64,000 nt of DNA from Neocallimastix lanati (nom. inval.) (taxonomy: Eukaryota > Neocallimastigomycota > Neocallimastigomycetes > Neocallimastigales > Neocallimastigaceae): the NCBI GenBank assembly GCA_016946835.1, contig JACVTC010000023.1, positions 597,001 through 661,000 of the forward strand, read 5' to 3'. Shown here piece after piece: positions 11,743-25,195 of this stretch. The number at the start of each line of letters is the position of its first letter. The first letter of the stretch is position 1. The position numbers and the translations under genes were made by a program. The notes under the pieces are model-generated. The model had not been told where the DNA came from. It did no database searches and worked only from the letters and a program-made list of their open reading frames with translations.

Positions 11743-13560
11743 TTAAAATTTCAACAAACTAAAACAAGAATTATATAATTCCTGAGATGGTAATAATAAA
11801 TTAGAATTAGATAAAAATTTAATAACTGGATTTTTATTTAATGATTGTAATAAATTAACTAAATAAGAACCAGAGATATGATAATCAATATATTTAATAT
11901 ATTTTTTATTGTAAAGTATAGTTTTAATATATTCTTTATATCTTATCAACTTTATGCTTTTAGTATAAATATTATTTGTAATACTATCAGAATCTAAAAA
12001 TATGATATAATGTTTTTTAGAGCCTTATTACAAATTAATTTAATAAGCTTATTTAACGTATTAATATCATTAATATTATTTAACATAAAAAAGCAAGTAA
12101 TATAATCAGATGGTGAACCCTTATAATCTAAAAAATCGATATTTAATATTTTTACATTAGTTTACAAATAATTATAATTAGCTTTTAATCTATTATTCAT
12201 AATATTAATTTTATTTTTATTTTTTCTATAGCAATAATTTTTTTAAAGCCTACCCATTTTCGTAAAATCCGCGCCATTACCAGAACCTATATCTATTAAT
12301 GTAGGATTTGTATAATTATTAATACAATTTGATAAACTTCTTTGTTTAATAAAATTATGATATCTACGTAATAACAAAATTGAATTATTTGTGAATATAT
12401 CAGTATCTAAACCATAATTTAAAGCACTAAAAATACTATTAATAGTATATTTAAATTTTAGTTTAATTTTATCAGTACGTTCTTTAATACTTATAGAATA
12501 ATATTTATTATTAATATTTTTTAATAAAACTTCCACAATACCATTATTATATTTATTATCATAGATTACATTAGAAATTAAAGACAAACCATTAATATCC
12601 TGTTTATAGCAAGAATTATTTTTAACTAATACATCTAAAGAATTTTTATAACTATATTTAATTTTATAAACCAAATCATCATAATAAGTACTATTTTTAT
12701 AAGTTAGAATATAACCATCTATTAATATAAAATTATTTATATTTTTAATATAGTTAGAAATATCTTTAATATTATACATTAGCTGAATATTTTTTTAATA
12801 AGAATATTAGTAGTATTAAACGTTAAATTATTAAAGTTTATGTTATTAAAATTATCAAAAGGGATGAATTATTTAAATTATCAGAATTAAAATTCTTAAA
12901 AGCAAAATTATTATAATATGAAGTATTATGATATAAATTGACACGGTTATTAAAGCTATAATTTTTATAATCCAAATTGTTAACGTTTATAAAATTATGA
13001 ATCAATATATTAGGCAATTTATCCAAGTATTTTAATCTGATTTTATATTTATAGTTTCTTAAGTCTTTATTATTATACAAAACATCGAAGCAATAAAATT
13101 TATTATTGTAATATTCACAATCACAAATAATAATTTTTTTAGAATTATAATTATAAAATTTAGTAACGATTATGATCATAAGTATAAATACCTTTATTTG
13201 AGATAATTAATAATTTTCTTAAGCCATCTATTTTATTGGTAATATAGAAACCCTTGTTAATATCCAATAAATCATCCACAAAAGGGGTTATAGGTTTTTG
13301 AAACTTAAAATTGGATAAATAATTATTTATATCGACGACATCGAAAAAGTTTAATATAAGGGTAATATTATTAATAATATCAGAGATTAGATAAAAATCA
13401 TATTCTAATATTTCTATTTCCAATTGCTCATAATCAGTGATATCTAGTTGATAATATTTGTCAGTGTAAGAATATCTAACATGTTCTTTAAGGGTTTTAT
13501 TATTAAAATAAGGAATATTGGTAATTTTATGCTCTATAGATAATACCAATTTAAAAGGCT
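11743..13560 (-). pseudogene. Decayed three-domain mRNA capping enzyme, large DNA virus type
   Basis: Minus-strand fragments in the order of a triphosphatase-guanylyltransferase-methyltransferase fusion. From 13549 down: triphosphatase tail (EHVRYSYTDKYYQLDIT, then YEQLEIEIL); guanylyltransferase motif I with its active-site lysine (NKIDGLRKLLIIS); after a frameshift near 13165, motif III (IIICDCEYYNNKFYCFDVLY); the later guanylyltransferase/OB region (12779-12300); methyltransferase SAM motif LIDIGSGNGADFTKMGR at about 12270; then frames broken by stops with FLDYKGSPSDYITCFFML (12130-12070); and a tail ending SQELYNSCFSLLKF before the stop at 11743. The N-terminal triphosphatase part is missing and no ATG opens the first fragment. 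Cellular fungi keep these three activities on separate proteins; the fusion is typical of nucleocytoplasmic large DNA viruses and also of yeast linear plasmids. At least four disruptions make it a pseudogene. Confidence 0.8.
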
Positions 13561-13985
13561 AATATATGCTATATAAAATATTTTGTTATTTTTATTGATT
13601 TTAATTTTTTTTTATTTTTTTTTATTTTTTTTTTTTATTTTTTTTATTTTTATTTTTTATTTTTAATTTTTTATTTTTATTCATTATTTTTTTTTTTTTT
13701 TTATTTCATTATATATTTATAAATATATAATAGAAATTTATTTAATATTAAAAATTATAAATGTATTACTATATTATAATTTTTAGTGATTAATTTTTTT
13801 TGTTTAACTTTTTTTTTTTTTTTTTTTTTTTTTTTATTTTTATTTTTATTTTATTTTATTTTAAAAAAAATAACTTTATCCATATTTCTATTTTTAATCT
13901 AAAAAAGAATGAAAAAAAAAAATATTTAAAAAATAGATTAATATAGATTAATTAATTAAATGAATTTGTTCTATTTTCTATTTTC

Positions 13986-14023
<38 letters not shown>

Positions 14024-14111
14024 ATGTTATGTTATGTTATTTTTTATTAATCTATTTTTATACTTTTATTATTATTAATTTTCTTTTTATATATGTATAT
14101 ATCCAAATAGA
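13561..14111. other. T-rich low-complexity spacer
   Basis: No coding signal. The stretch is dominated by TTTTTATTTT-like runs (13600-13680) and T tracts at 13809-13836 and 13989-14020. It contains the 3' flank of the Sec7 gene. The left edge of the virus-like relic fades into it without a visible boundary repeat. Confidence 0.8.
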
Positions 14112-17100
14112 TTATATTAAAAGTTGTTTTAAAACAATGTTAATAAATTGTTCCTCCTCATAGGACTTTTCCTCTGTAGAAGAAGGTGAAGGTGGTTTTG
14201 GAATAGCATCATTACTACTTTCATCAAGTTCATCATGAATACTATCAACTGATTTATCTGAATTTGATCTATGTCCTACACTGTTTGTATCATGACTATC
14301 ATGATAAATATGTCCATTAGCAACCATATCGGTTATTTTAAGTGTGGAAAGAGACCGACCAATGGTATTATATTTTTTACCATTAGGTAAGAAATATTCA
14401 CGTAAAAGGATAATATTACGTGGGATCGCTTCTCCACAACGATGAATAAATTTTTGATCTTCTTCATTTAAATTGATTTCATCAGAATACATAAATATAG
14501 CTAAATTTTCTATAGAATTAGATCGAGAAATTAATTTAGTTTGATCATCTTTTTCATTTGGTGGTGCAAGAAAACCATTATTATTGATAGTAGGATTATT
14601 ATCATTTCTTTGATTATTCATAATCGACGTTGAAGATGCTCTTTCAATATAATCTTTGGTGGATTGAATAAATTCTTGTACTTTTTGATCACTATCCACA
14701 GTGAAAATATATTTTTTTATATTCATTGAAGTTTTTTCGGAATGAGAATTATGATGTCCATTTGATAATAGACTAGTTTTTTCTCCTTCAGAATTATCCG
14801 TAGTTTCTAAGGTGATAGAATGTCTCATGAAAGCTGGTTCTATTTTAATACACTTGGAATCGATAGGAGCATAGCTGTCTAAAATAGTACGTTGTGTATT
14901 CATATCTATTTGGGATGCTGCTTCAGATAATTTTTTAGTAAATAATAAAAGTTTTCTACCAATAGTTTTGGAGGCGGTAATAGTAAATTCTGCCTTATTA
15001 GAATTTTCAAAAGTAAGGATTGAAGGATTAACTTTTAAATCTTGTGTATCAATATTAATTTGAATGTATGGATTTGAATGAGGAAGAGTTACTGTAATCA
15101 CTCCTGAAACCTCATTTTGATATAGCTTTGTAGGGAATTCCATTTCCATTGTTGAGTTAATCTTAGTTTGATTTCTTGGTGTATAACTAAAGGTTACTTT
15201 AAAATTATTTTGATTTTGTTTAAGAAGAGAGACATTATCCGGGGCAACTTCAATCTTTTCCTCATTAATACTTTCATACATATCTTGTAAGAGTTTTAAA
15301 GGAATATCATAATGGTCATTAATTTCATCATTATTAATAAAGTTATTGTTATTTTTTTTATTATCCTCTCCATTTAAATTATTGATATTATTATTATCAT
15401 TATTATTTTCATTATTATCATTATTTTTAAAACGATTAAAGAAGGATTGCTTAATTCTTTCCATATTTTCTTCATTTCGATATTCAGCAAGAGCCTCCAT
15501 TGACATTGGTGGATGTAATTCAGCATTTAAAGAAATAAGGGTAAAAACGAGTTTCAATGTCATAATATAATCAAAAGAAACTAAGCTTTCATTTCGAGAA
15601 TGCCAAATTTTTGCAAAACTACATAGAATTCGATTAATAATATTATTATCACTAGGAAGTTTAATTGTTTTTAAGAAAAATCTTAAGGATTGATCAAGCC
15701 TAATATTATAGCAAGGAATTGCATTAATATAAGCTTCTAAAATATCATTATGTTCGGGCATTCCAACGAAAAAACCTACTTGTCTTTTACTAATACCAGG
15801 CATACAATGTAAGAAAAAGGCGATTGAATTTGAGGAACAATGAAGTAATTTTTGTTGGAAAAGGAATCGTAAAGATTTTATTGGATTAACTGCAAACTGA
15901 CTGACCGCATTTTTAACTATTGGATTTTTACTAAGAAATTGTTCTTCTAAAATAGTATCATCATCCGGGATGGCAAAACGAAGTTTTTTGGTTTCAAAAA
16001 TATTTTTAATTTGATATTTTAAAATATTATTTTGTTTAATTCCTTTACATAAAAATAAAGCATCGTTGAAAACAAAAATATAACGCTTTTTAGCCATGGC
16101 TAAATTTAATATTTGATTGACTTCTAATTTACAAATAAATTTTCTTTTAAATGGTTCTAATGGAATAGTTAGGACATTATTTTGACTTTCCTTTTCCATT
16201 TCATTCTTTTTGGTTCTTAATCCGATAATATTCATTACAGATTTTCTTACTTGAGCTTTTTCCTCATTTGTCAAATTATTTGCATTATTAATAAAATCTT
16301 GATTTGATGTATTATTAATTGGACTATTTTCATGTGAATGTTTATCTGTTGGAAAACTATTATTTTCATTTGTCTTTGTAACAGTATTAATTCTATTATT
16401 CAATTTTGCAAATAAATTTTTTCTTATTTGTTCATGTTTTTTATTATTCTCTTCTTCATTATTAATGTTGTTAGAAATGGTAGCAAAATTATTATCTAAT
16501 GAATTTGTTTATATAATTAATATCAAAAATTATAACGTATATTATATTATTGTTATTAATATATTTAATTAATATGTAAATCAATATATATATATATATA
16601 TAAAGAAAGAAAGAAAAAAAGAAAGAAAATAAAAATTAATAATAAAAAAAAATATAAAATTAAAATTAAAATTAAAATAAACAAATAAATAAATTATGAA
16701 TATATAGAAATGATATATAGATAGATAAAAAAAATAAAAATTTATATATATTATAAAAATATATATATTTATATATAAATATAACATAAAAATATATATT
16801 TTATACGTGTAAAAAAAAAAAAAAATAATATAAATATAAATGTTATAATATACATACTGTATTGATTTAATGTATCATATGAATTATTATTATTATTATT
16901 ATTATTATATATTCTTGGAGGCGATATTGAAGTTGGCGACGTAGATCCATCTGTATTATTTTTAATTCTTCTCATTAAAGTACCAATTGCACGTTGTCTA
17001 ATATTTTGTTCAGGTTCGAATGATGATGATGGTGAATTTGATTTCTTTGGTGATGTCAATTGAATGATATTATTTGAATTATTATTAGATGATGTTTTAT

Positions 17101-18970
17101 CACTAACTTTATTAACAGGATTTCCAATAGCACCAAGTTGAGGATTAATCATATCATTTTGTGAATATGATAGAGAAGCCGCTCGTTGTGAAGGAATTAT
17201 TGATTTAGATGAACTCGAGGTCGATTGTTGTTGATAATATAATTGAGGTGAAAAAGGTTTATATTCATTATTATAAAGCTGAGGATCTTCCATGTAGCTT
17301 GAAGAGCTATATCTTGAAGAAACAGATGAATATCTTGTCATATTATTAGCATCAGGAAGCATAAAAGAAGAAATATGAGAACTATCAACAGATGGTATTC
17401 TAGTATTCATGGAATAGGTTGGATATTGATCATATGGCGAGGTTGGAATATCAATGCTTCCCTCTCTTGTTAATGAAGAAGTGGACGAATAGGAATCATT
17501 TCTTTCTATATTACCCATTTTATTTGTGTATAAAGAAGGATTTGAAAAACCACTATTATCACTATTATTTAAATAAGGTGAAAACTTTGGTGAGGTATAT
17601 AATCCATTTGGCTTATTTTGAAATAAATCAAACCCTTTATCATTATTACTATTATTATATATACGTTCATTTGTACGGTTTTCAAGAAGTTGAAGAGATT
17701 GTTTTCTTTGATTTATTTCTTCTTTATTTTTTTCTTGATTATCCATCTTCGATTTTTCTATTCTTCTTGAAAGAATAGCCAATGGATTTTTATTATCTAA
17801 TTTTCCTTTAACTTCATTATTCATTTGGGTTGATGAGGATATTGGATTTTGTAATGAGATAATATTATTTCCATCCAAAAAATTAGTATTACCATATTGT
17901 TGATGTTGATTTGTTGTTATATTACCATATACATATTCACTATTAGACATAGAAAGTAAAGGTATATTTGTTGAATCATTCCCAGTATTATATTCTATAT
18001 TTTGTAAAATATTATCTTCTTTATTTGTCAATGGAATTCTAAAATTATTTATAGGAAATGTATTATTTGTTGGTGATTCAACTGGTGAATTTTTTTCCAC
18101 TCTTCTTCTTAATTTAGCAATTGCATTTTGACGTTGTTGTTTTACATTTACTTGATTCTTTATTATTTAAATTATAAATTTTATATAATTAATGAATATA
18201 ATATATTTAAAATTAATAAATAAATTTACTAAAAAAATAGTCACATAAAAATTATTTTATTATATATATTATATATCAATTTTATATATATATATATATT
18301 AATATTAAAAATAGAAATATTAAAAATTTATACTAATAATATAAACGTATTGCATTTATATTAATAATAACAATATATTTTTTAAAAAAAATTTAAAACA
18401 ATAAATATATTCTTTATAATTTAAATCAATGATTTATTTAATTTTATTTAATGATAAAGATAATTATTTATTTAATTTTTTTTTTTTTTTTAAAAAAAAA
18501 AAAATGAAAATAAAATTAAATAAAATATTTATAATATATAACTCAATAATAATAATAAAAGTAAAGTGTAATAAAAAACAAAATATTCATAATTAATTTT
18601 AAAAAATTACCGAAGAATTTGATGGGAATTGTGAATGAGGATGTTGTTTAAATGGAAAAGCTTGATATGGATTTATAGGTTGTATAGGACTAGTAATACT
18701 CAAATTTTCTGATATCATTGGTTGGATATAATTTTCATTGATAGCATTTTGGGGCCTATTTATTATATTATTATTATCTATATTTTGTGGAAATTTATTA
18801 AAATTTTGATAGTATTGTTCATTCTTGCTATTATTATTTTGAGTAGAAAAAACTTTATTACTATTGAAAATTGATTGTTCTTGATTTGAATTCTGTTTTC
18901 CTTCTAATTCATTTTTCCTTTGTAAAGTTCTTTCTTTTATTAAATTTATTTTTAAACGGTTATTATTCAT
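14112..18970 (-). CDS. Sec7-domain ARF guanine-nucleotide exchange factor with PH-like region, 1347 residues
   Basis: Three exons on the minus strand: 18970-18611, 18157-16858 and 16495-14112 (4044 nt). The junctions join in phase (SNSS|NQVN, and QY-N|NNFAT). Residues 1-580 are disordered and rich in Asn and Ser. A short basic helix motif recurs in the N-terminal half: QRQNAIAKLRRRV (about 127-139), NPLAILSRRIEK (244-256), IRQRAIGTLMRRI (about 505-518) and QIRKNLFAKLNNRI (573-588). A PH-like strand block follows (KRKFICKLEVNQ, KKRYIFVFNDALFLCKG, about 667-706). The Sec7 domain spans about 755-970: NPIKSLRFLFQQKLL, SIAFFLHCMPGISKRQVG, LDQSLRFFLKTIKLPSD, LISLNAELHPP, then a late helix YDIPLKLLQDMYESI after an Asn-rich insertion. 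The catalytic glutamate finger position is aspartate (D836, LPSD in place of LPGE). The C-terminal 370 residues include a beta-rich block and acidic, Ser-rich linkers. Sec7 proteins load GTP on ARF GTPases at Golgi or plasma membrane. The closest domain plan may be IQSEC/BRAG-like, but this is not proved. Confidence 0.85.
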
Positions 18971-21359
<2,389 letters not shown>

Positions 21360-21835
21360 TAAATATAAATTAATTAGAAATTTACGTAAAAAGTTCTTAG
21401 GTGCTAAGGTTTTTTATCATTAATGAATTATTATCTTTAGCCAACTTTTATGGCTTCACTACTTCAAGAAACAAATCAAGCTCTAATAATTGACATACAA
21501 AAACTTGTCAGTTATCCTTTAATTATATAATTATAATTATGATGTGGTATAAAAAAAAATTTTTTTTTTAAATAAATATGAATACATATTAATTGTAATG
21601 AAATACTATCAATTTGTTGAGCAATTTAATTTTTATTATCCTTTTGAATATATATATCTTTATGGTTCCAAAGGATAACAATTATAATTCTAACATGATT
21701 TGTTTATTATATTTAAAATATTTATTCCGTTCGACGTTGACTCTCTTGGTTGTGAAAGGTTTCTTACTATATACCAGTCAAAGAGTAACTCTTTTTTTTT
21801 TTATTATTATTATTTTTTTACAGCCGTAATTATTG
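21360..21835 (+). other. Degenerate, possibly retrotransposon-derived patch
   Basis: Base composition rises above the surroundings, and several short forward frames look like former coding sequence: SQLLWLHYFKKQIKL near 21450, YYQFVEQFNFYYPFEYIYLY near 21605-21660 and PFDVDSLGCERFLTIYQSK near 21728-21790. They are separated by stops and frame changes. No motif is diagnostic here; the neighbouring patches with cysteine/histidine clusters suggest one decayed non-LTR element, or pieces of several. Confidence 0.35.
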
Positions 21836-22204
21836 TGAACTTTAAATTTTATTTATTTATTCATTCATTAATTACATAAATATATATATATACATATATA
21901 TATATTTTTATAAAAAACATTCTATTAATGAGAAAAAAAAAATAAATAAATAAATATTATTTGTCCAATTGGAACATAATAATATTTAAAATAGTGTAAT
22001 AAAAAGTAATATTCAAAATAAAGTGTATAAATAAATTCAGAAAAAAAGTTCATATGCAACAAATCTCACCTCCATTATAATATTTCTGTTAAAATTATTA
22101 AAAAGAAAAATAAACAAAAAAGCTTAATGAAATTTAAATTTATATATATTTAAAAAAAGAAAAATTAAAAAAATAAAATAAAATAAAATAAAATAAAATA
22201 AACA

Positions 22205-22486
22205 TTATTCTGGATTAGGGCTTGAATTAACTATCTGAAAGAAATTATAGTCTTCTCCTTCAAAGGTATTGGACCCTGCTAGCTTGTCTTACTTCATTTT
22301 TAGTCTTTACACTCCTGGATACTTTGCGCTTATACTGTCGGAATAACAACCCTTGTCGAATACTAACCCTACGTGTAATTTCTGCAAAGAGGACCGCAGA
22401 TCTCACCAAGAATGGAATTTTAGAATAATCACCAGAAATGATTTAGTTCTTAAACAAAATATCTCATTCCTTTTTATAATTTAAAT
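22205..22486 (+). mobile_element. Possible relic of a reverse-transcriptase C-terminal zinc region
   Basis: A GC-richer island. The forward strand reads LDPASLSYFIFSLYTPGYFA, a stop, then NPTCNFCKEDRRSHQEWNF. The spacing Cys-x2-Cys followed by Glu-Asp and His resembles the zinc-binding tail that follows the reverse transcriptase of many non-LTR retrotransposons. The reverse strand also has an open frame here (PFLVRSAVLFAEITRRVSIR), so the coding strand is not certain. It is broken by stops and not functional. Confidence 0.35.
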
Positions 22487-22489
22487 CAA

Positions 22490-23078
22490 TAATGTCTGAA
22501 TCTCATCCACCAAGAAGGAAGTTATATAATTTGTACCACATCATATGTATATTTATATATTTATTATTCAAAAAATTACTGATATTAGCATGATTTTCAC
22601 CAATTGACCTATTCACTTTATTATTTTTAACAATACTATTATTTTCATTATCACTAATATTAATATTTCTATTTTCTCTCTTACTAATACTATTATTATT
22701 ATTATTATTATTAATATTATACCTCTTCGTTACTACTACTATCAGAATCAGTACTTATTTCTACATTATAACTTTTTCATGAAGAATTTAAATATCCTTA
22801 AAATATTTCATTCGAAAATCACGGAAAAGATAGCATTTAGAAAACCAATGTTCCAATCGAGGATTACTATTTTCTCTACAACAATAAGAACACCTATCCG
22901 GATAGTCGTCATTAAAACATATTGGCGGCTTTGGCAACACGAGCATCGAATTTATATCCACATCTGGCAAGAAGTACCCATCGGAAACTAATATTGTATT
23001 CAGGATACTTAGAATTGAGAAAGAGTAACTCAAGAGAACTATTAACCACTGGTATAATGCTGGTAAAGTAATCCTCAA
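22490..23078 (-). mobile_element. Degenerate retrotransposon-like C-terminal fragment, zinc-knuckle tail
   Basis: The minus-strand frame from 23078 to 22788 ends with FNDDYPDRCSYCCRENSNPR then LEHWFSKCYLFRDFR, a Cys-x2-Cys ... His-x4-Cys cluster like the zinc region at the end of non-LTR reverse transcriptases. After a stop the frame shifts and continues with Asn/Ser-rich sequence (about 22760-22690) and then SIGENHANISNFLNNKYI and MMWYKLYNFLLGG, ending at a TGA near 22510. The two fragments together look like the C-terminus of one former polyprotein. It faces the patch at 22205-22486. The call rests on motif spacing only. Confidence 0.45.
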
Positions 23079-23668
23079 TACAAAATATATATGAAATATT
23101 AGACCTAGAACAATTTAATCTTTATTATATGTTTTTTTTTAAATGTCTTTCTTCTCCAATATTGAATTGTAGTTCATTTAAAGCTAAAGTTCCAGTAAGA
23201 AGGAACATATAGACAACTCATATATAATTCATATTTAAAAAAAAAAAATCTTTTATTATTATTACTTAATTTTTTCCATATTAATTTTTATTATTAATTT
23301 AATAACACAACATCATTATTCATTGTTATAAGTTTTATAATCTTTTCATATTATTATTTTTATTATTTTACTATTATATTATTTTATAAACTACAATTAT
23401 AATAATATTCATTTTTTAAATTTTAAAAGCTTTATTTTATTTTAAATTATCAATTTTTAATTTTTTCAATTTTTTTTTAATTCAAATTTTTTTTGCTTTT
23501 TTTTTTTTGGTTTATTTTTTTTTTTTTTACATATTTATATAAATATATATTTTATATATTTATTTATTTTTTAATGAATATTAATTTATACAAATATTAA
23601 TTTACTAGGATCAATATGTTAATATTAAAATATTATATACTAAATAAATTTTATTTTAGTTAATTCAC
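23079..23668. other. Intergenic, 3' flank of the xylanase gene
   Basis: AT-rich with a small less-AT patch at about 23155-23220 (AAGCTAAAGTTCCAGTAAGA) that may be more of the adjacent retroelement relic. No gene or clear repeat was seen. Confidence 0.65.
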
Positions 23669-25195
23669 TTAATTTTTTAATACATTCATAATAGCATTGT
23701 ATACTGGCTTCTTCTTAAGATTACCATCCCATAAACGAGTTTCAGTATTATCATTATCATAGAATAAGTAATGATCTTGTAAACCGAAGACAGTAACACT
23801 AGTGATGTTAACACCACTTTTCTTTAAGTCCTTATAGATCTTGAAAACATCTCTATATTGATTAGCTTGGGTAGTGAATTTGTTATTACCATTTTCAACA
23901 CTAATAGTTAATTCAGTAATTTGAACTTCAACACCAAGAGCACCGAACTTTTGAATAGCGTTCTTGTAATCGTTACGATTTGGCCAACTTGGACCTAAGT
24001 AAGATTGGAGACCAACACCATCAATTAAGTTTTCAGCCTTTAATTTCTTAACAAGGTTACAGATATTATCAGTTTTTGGATATTGGAATGTATTAAAATC
24101 GTTGTAAATAAGCTTGACATTCTTATCAGCATATTTACGAGCAAAACGGAAAGCCTTAAATACATAGTCAGGACCCATAGTTGCATACCATGGATTAGTC
24201 TTGTTGTTATCAAACTTAGTACGAGTATTCCATCCGGATGAAGCATCATAACTACCGTTAGCAATTTCAACAGCTTCATTAACAACATCCCATACATCAA
24301 TGACACCTGGATAGTAATATTGAATAAATTCTAACATTTGTTTAATGTAACTTTCCATACGTTTTTCCATTTTGTTCTTATCAACATAACTACCGTTATC
24401 ATTAAATCCAGTACGGAAGAACCATTCTGGAGCTTGAGTGTGCCAAACTAAAGTGTGACCTCTCATCTTAATATTATTTTCCTTACAGAATTCTAAACCA
24501 TCAACAATTGTATCAAACTTTAAAACTGGCATATCATTACCATTTCTAGCGTTGGCTTGAGAAGCACTTTTATCTAACATAAATTCAGCTTTCATAAGAT
24601 TAGTGAAAGTTACAGAATTAAATTGATATTTAATAATTTCACGCATTTTCTTAGAGAAGACTGGAGAAGAACTCTTATTGGTACCATATAAACCAACACC
24701 CATACGGAATGGAGCAGCTTTATATAAGGAATCACCAGTAATAGAATCAGAAATATCACATTTTTCAGCTGGATCTTTGTTATTATTTAAGTAAGTAACA
24801 GCTGGTTTTTGTGGAATATTTGGATTAGAAGTTGGTTGGGCAGCTTTAGTTGTAGTAGTAGTAGTAGTAACTTTTGGTTGATTGTTTTTAACAATACCAC
24901 ACCAATCGTCGTTTTCAATACCCCATTGACCATCACTGTCTTCGAAGATTACATCTGAAGTTGAGGTACAGCAGTTATATCCTAAAGCCTTAGACCAGCA
25001 GGAGTTATTATTACTTTGCTTTGGAATACCACACCAATCATCATTTTCAATACCCCAATCTCCATCGTTATCAGAAAAATAGATTCCATTAGTTGAAGTA
25101 CAACATGGATAACCTAATCTTTCAGACCAGCAATCAGCATATACCTTTGAAGCAAAAACTAATGCAATAGTGGATGCAATTGATAAATATTTCAT
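23669..25195 (-). CDS. Secreted GH10 endo-1,4-beta-xylanase with two N-terminal fungal dockerins
   Basis: A single exon of 508 residues. A signal peptide covers 1-20 (cut near VYA-D). Two CBM10-like fungal dockerins follow at 22-57 (CWSERLGYPCCTS ... GDWGIENDDWCGI) and 66-101 (CWSKALGYNCCTS ... GQWGIENDDWCGI), each with four cysteines and the conserved Trp-Gly-x-Glu-Asn-Asp-Asp-Trp-Cys. A Thr-rich linker (110-135) leads to the GH10 barrel at about 162-505. Catalytic acid/base E307 sits in WDVVNEA and nucleophile E428 in QITELT; HTLVWHTQAPEWF (247-259) is another family block. The substrate-binding strand reads NSVTFTNLMKAE where many GH10 enzymes have NSVTPENEMKWE. The enzyme cuts internal xylan bonds; the dockerins should tether it to the fungal cellulosome. 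The catalytic domain of such fungal enzymes is widely thought to come from rumen bacteria. Codon use is richer in C than the surroundings. There is no intron. Confidence 0.97.
   Translation of the reverse strand: MKYLSIASTIALVFASKVYADCWSERLGYPCCTSTNGIYFSDNDGDWGIENDDWCGIPKQSNNNSCWSKALGYNCCTSTSDVIFEDSDGQWGIENDDWCGIVKNNQPKVTTTTTTTKAAQPTSNPNIPQKPAVTYLNNNKDPAEKCDISDSITGDSLYKAAPFRMGVGLYGTNKSSSPVFSKKMREIIKYQFNSVTFTNLMKAEFMLDKSASQANARNGNDMPVLKFDTIVDGLEFCKENNIKMRGHTLVWHTQAPEWFFRTGFNDNGSYVDKNKMEKRMESYIKQMLEFIQYYYPGVIDVWDVVNEAVEIANGSYDASSGWNTRTKFDNNKTNPWYATMGPDYVFKAFRFARKYADKNVKLIYNDFNTFQYPKTDNICNLVKKLKAENLIDGVGLQSYLGPSWPNRNDYKNAIQKFGALGVEVQITELTISVENGNNKFTTQANQYRDVFKIYKDLKKSGVNITSVTVFGLQDHYLFYDNDNTETRLWDGNLKKKPVYNAIMNVLKN

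Noticed and set aside
9702-13560. Relic of a yeast-type linear killer plasmid
   Set aside because: These plasmids also carry a fused capping enzyme, but the N-terminal zinc clamp and canonical RPB1 block order fit a large DNA virus better. Kept as the main alternative.
15346-15570. 74-codon forward frame opposite the Sec7 domain
   Set aside because: Leu/Ser-rich complement of the Asn-rich insertion.
17419-17778. 119-codon forward frame opposite the Sec7 gene
   Set aside because: Complement of the low-complexity Asn/Ser-rich exon 2; aromatic-rich nonsense.
24040-24306. 88-codon frame inside the xylanase gene
   Set aside because: Shadow frame on the same strand as the GH10 coding sequence, which has clear catalytic motifs.
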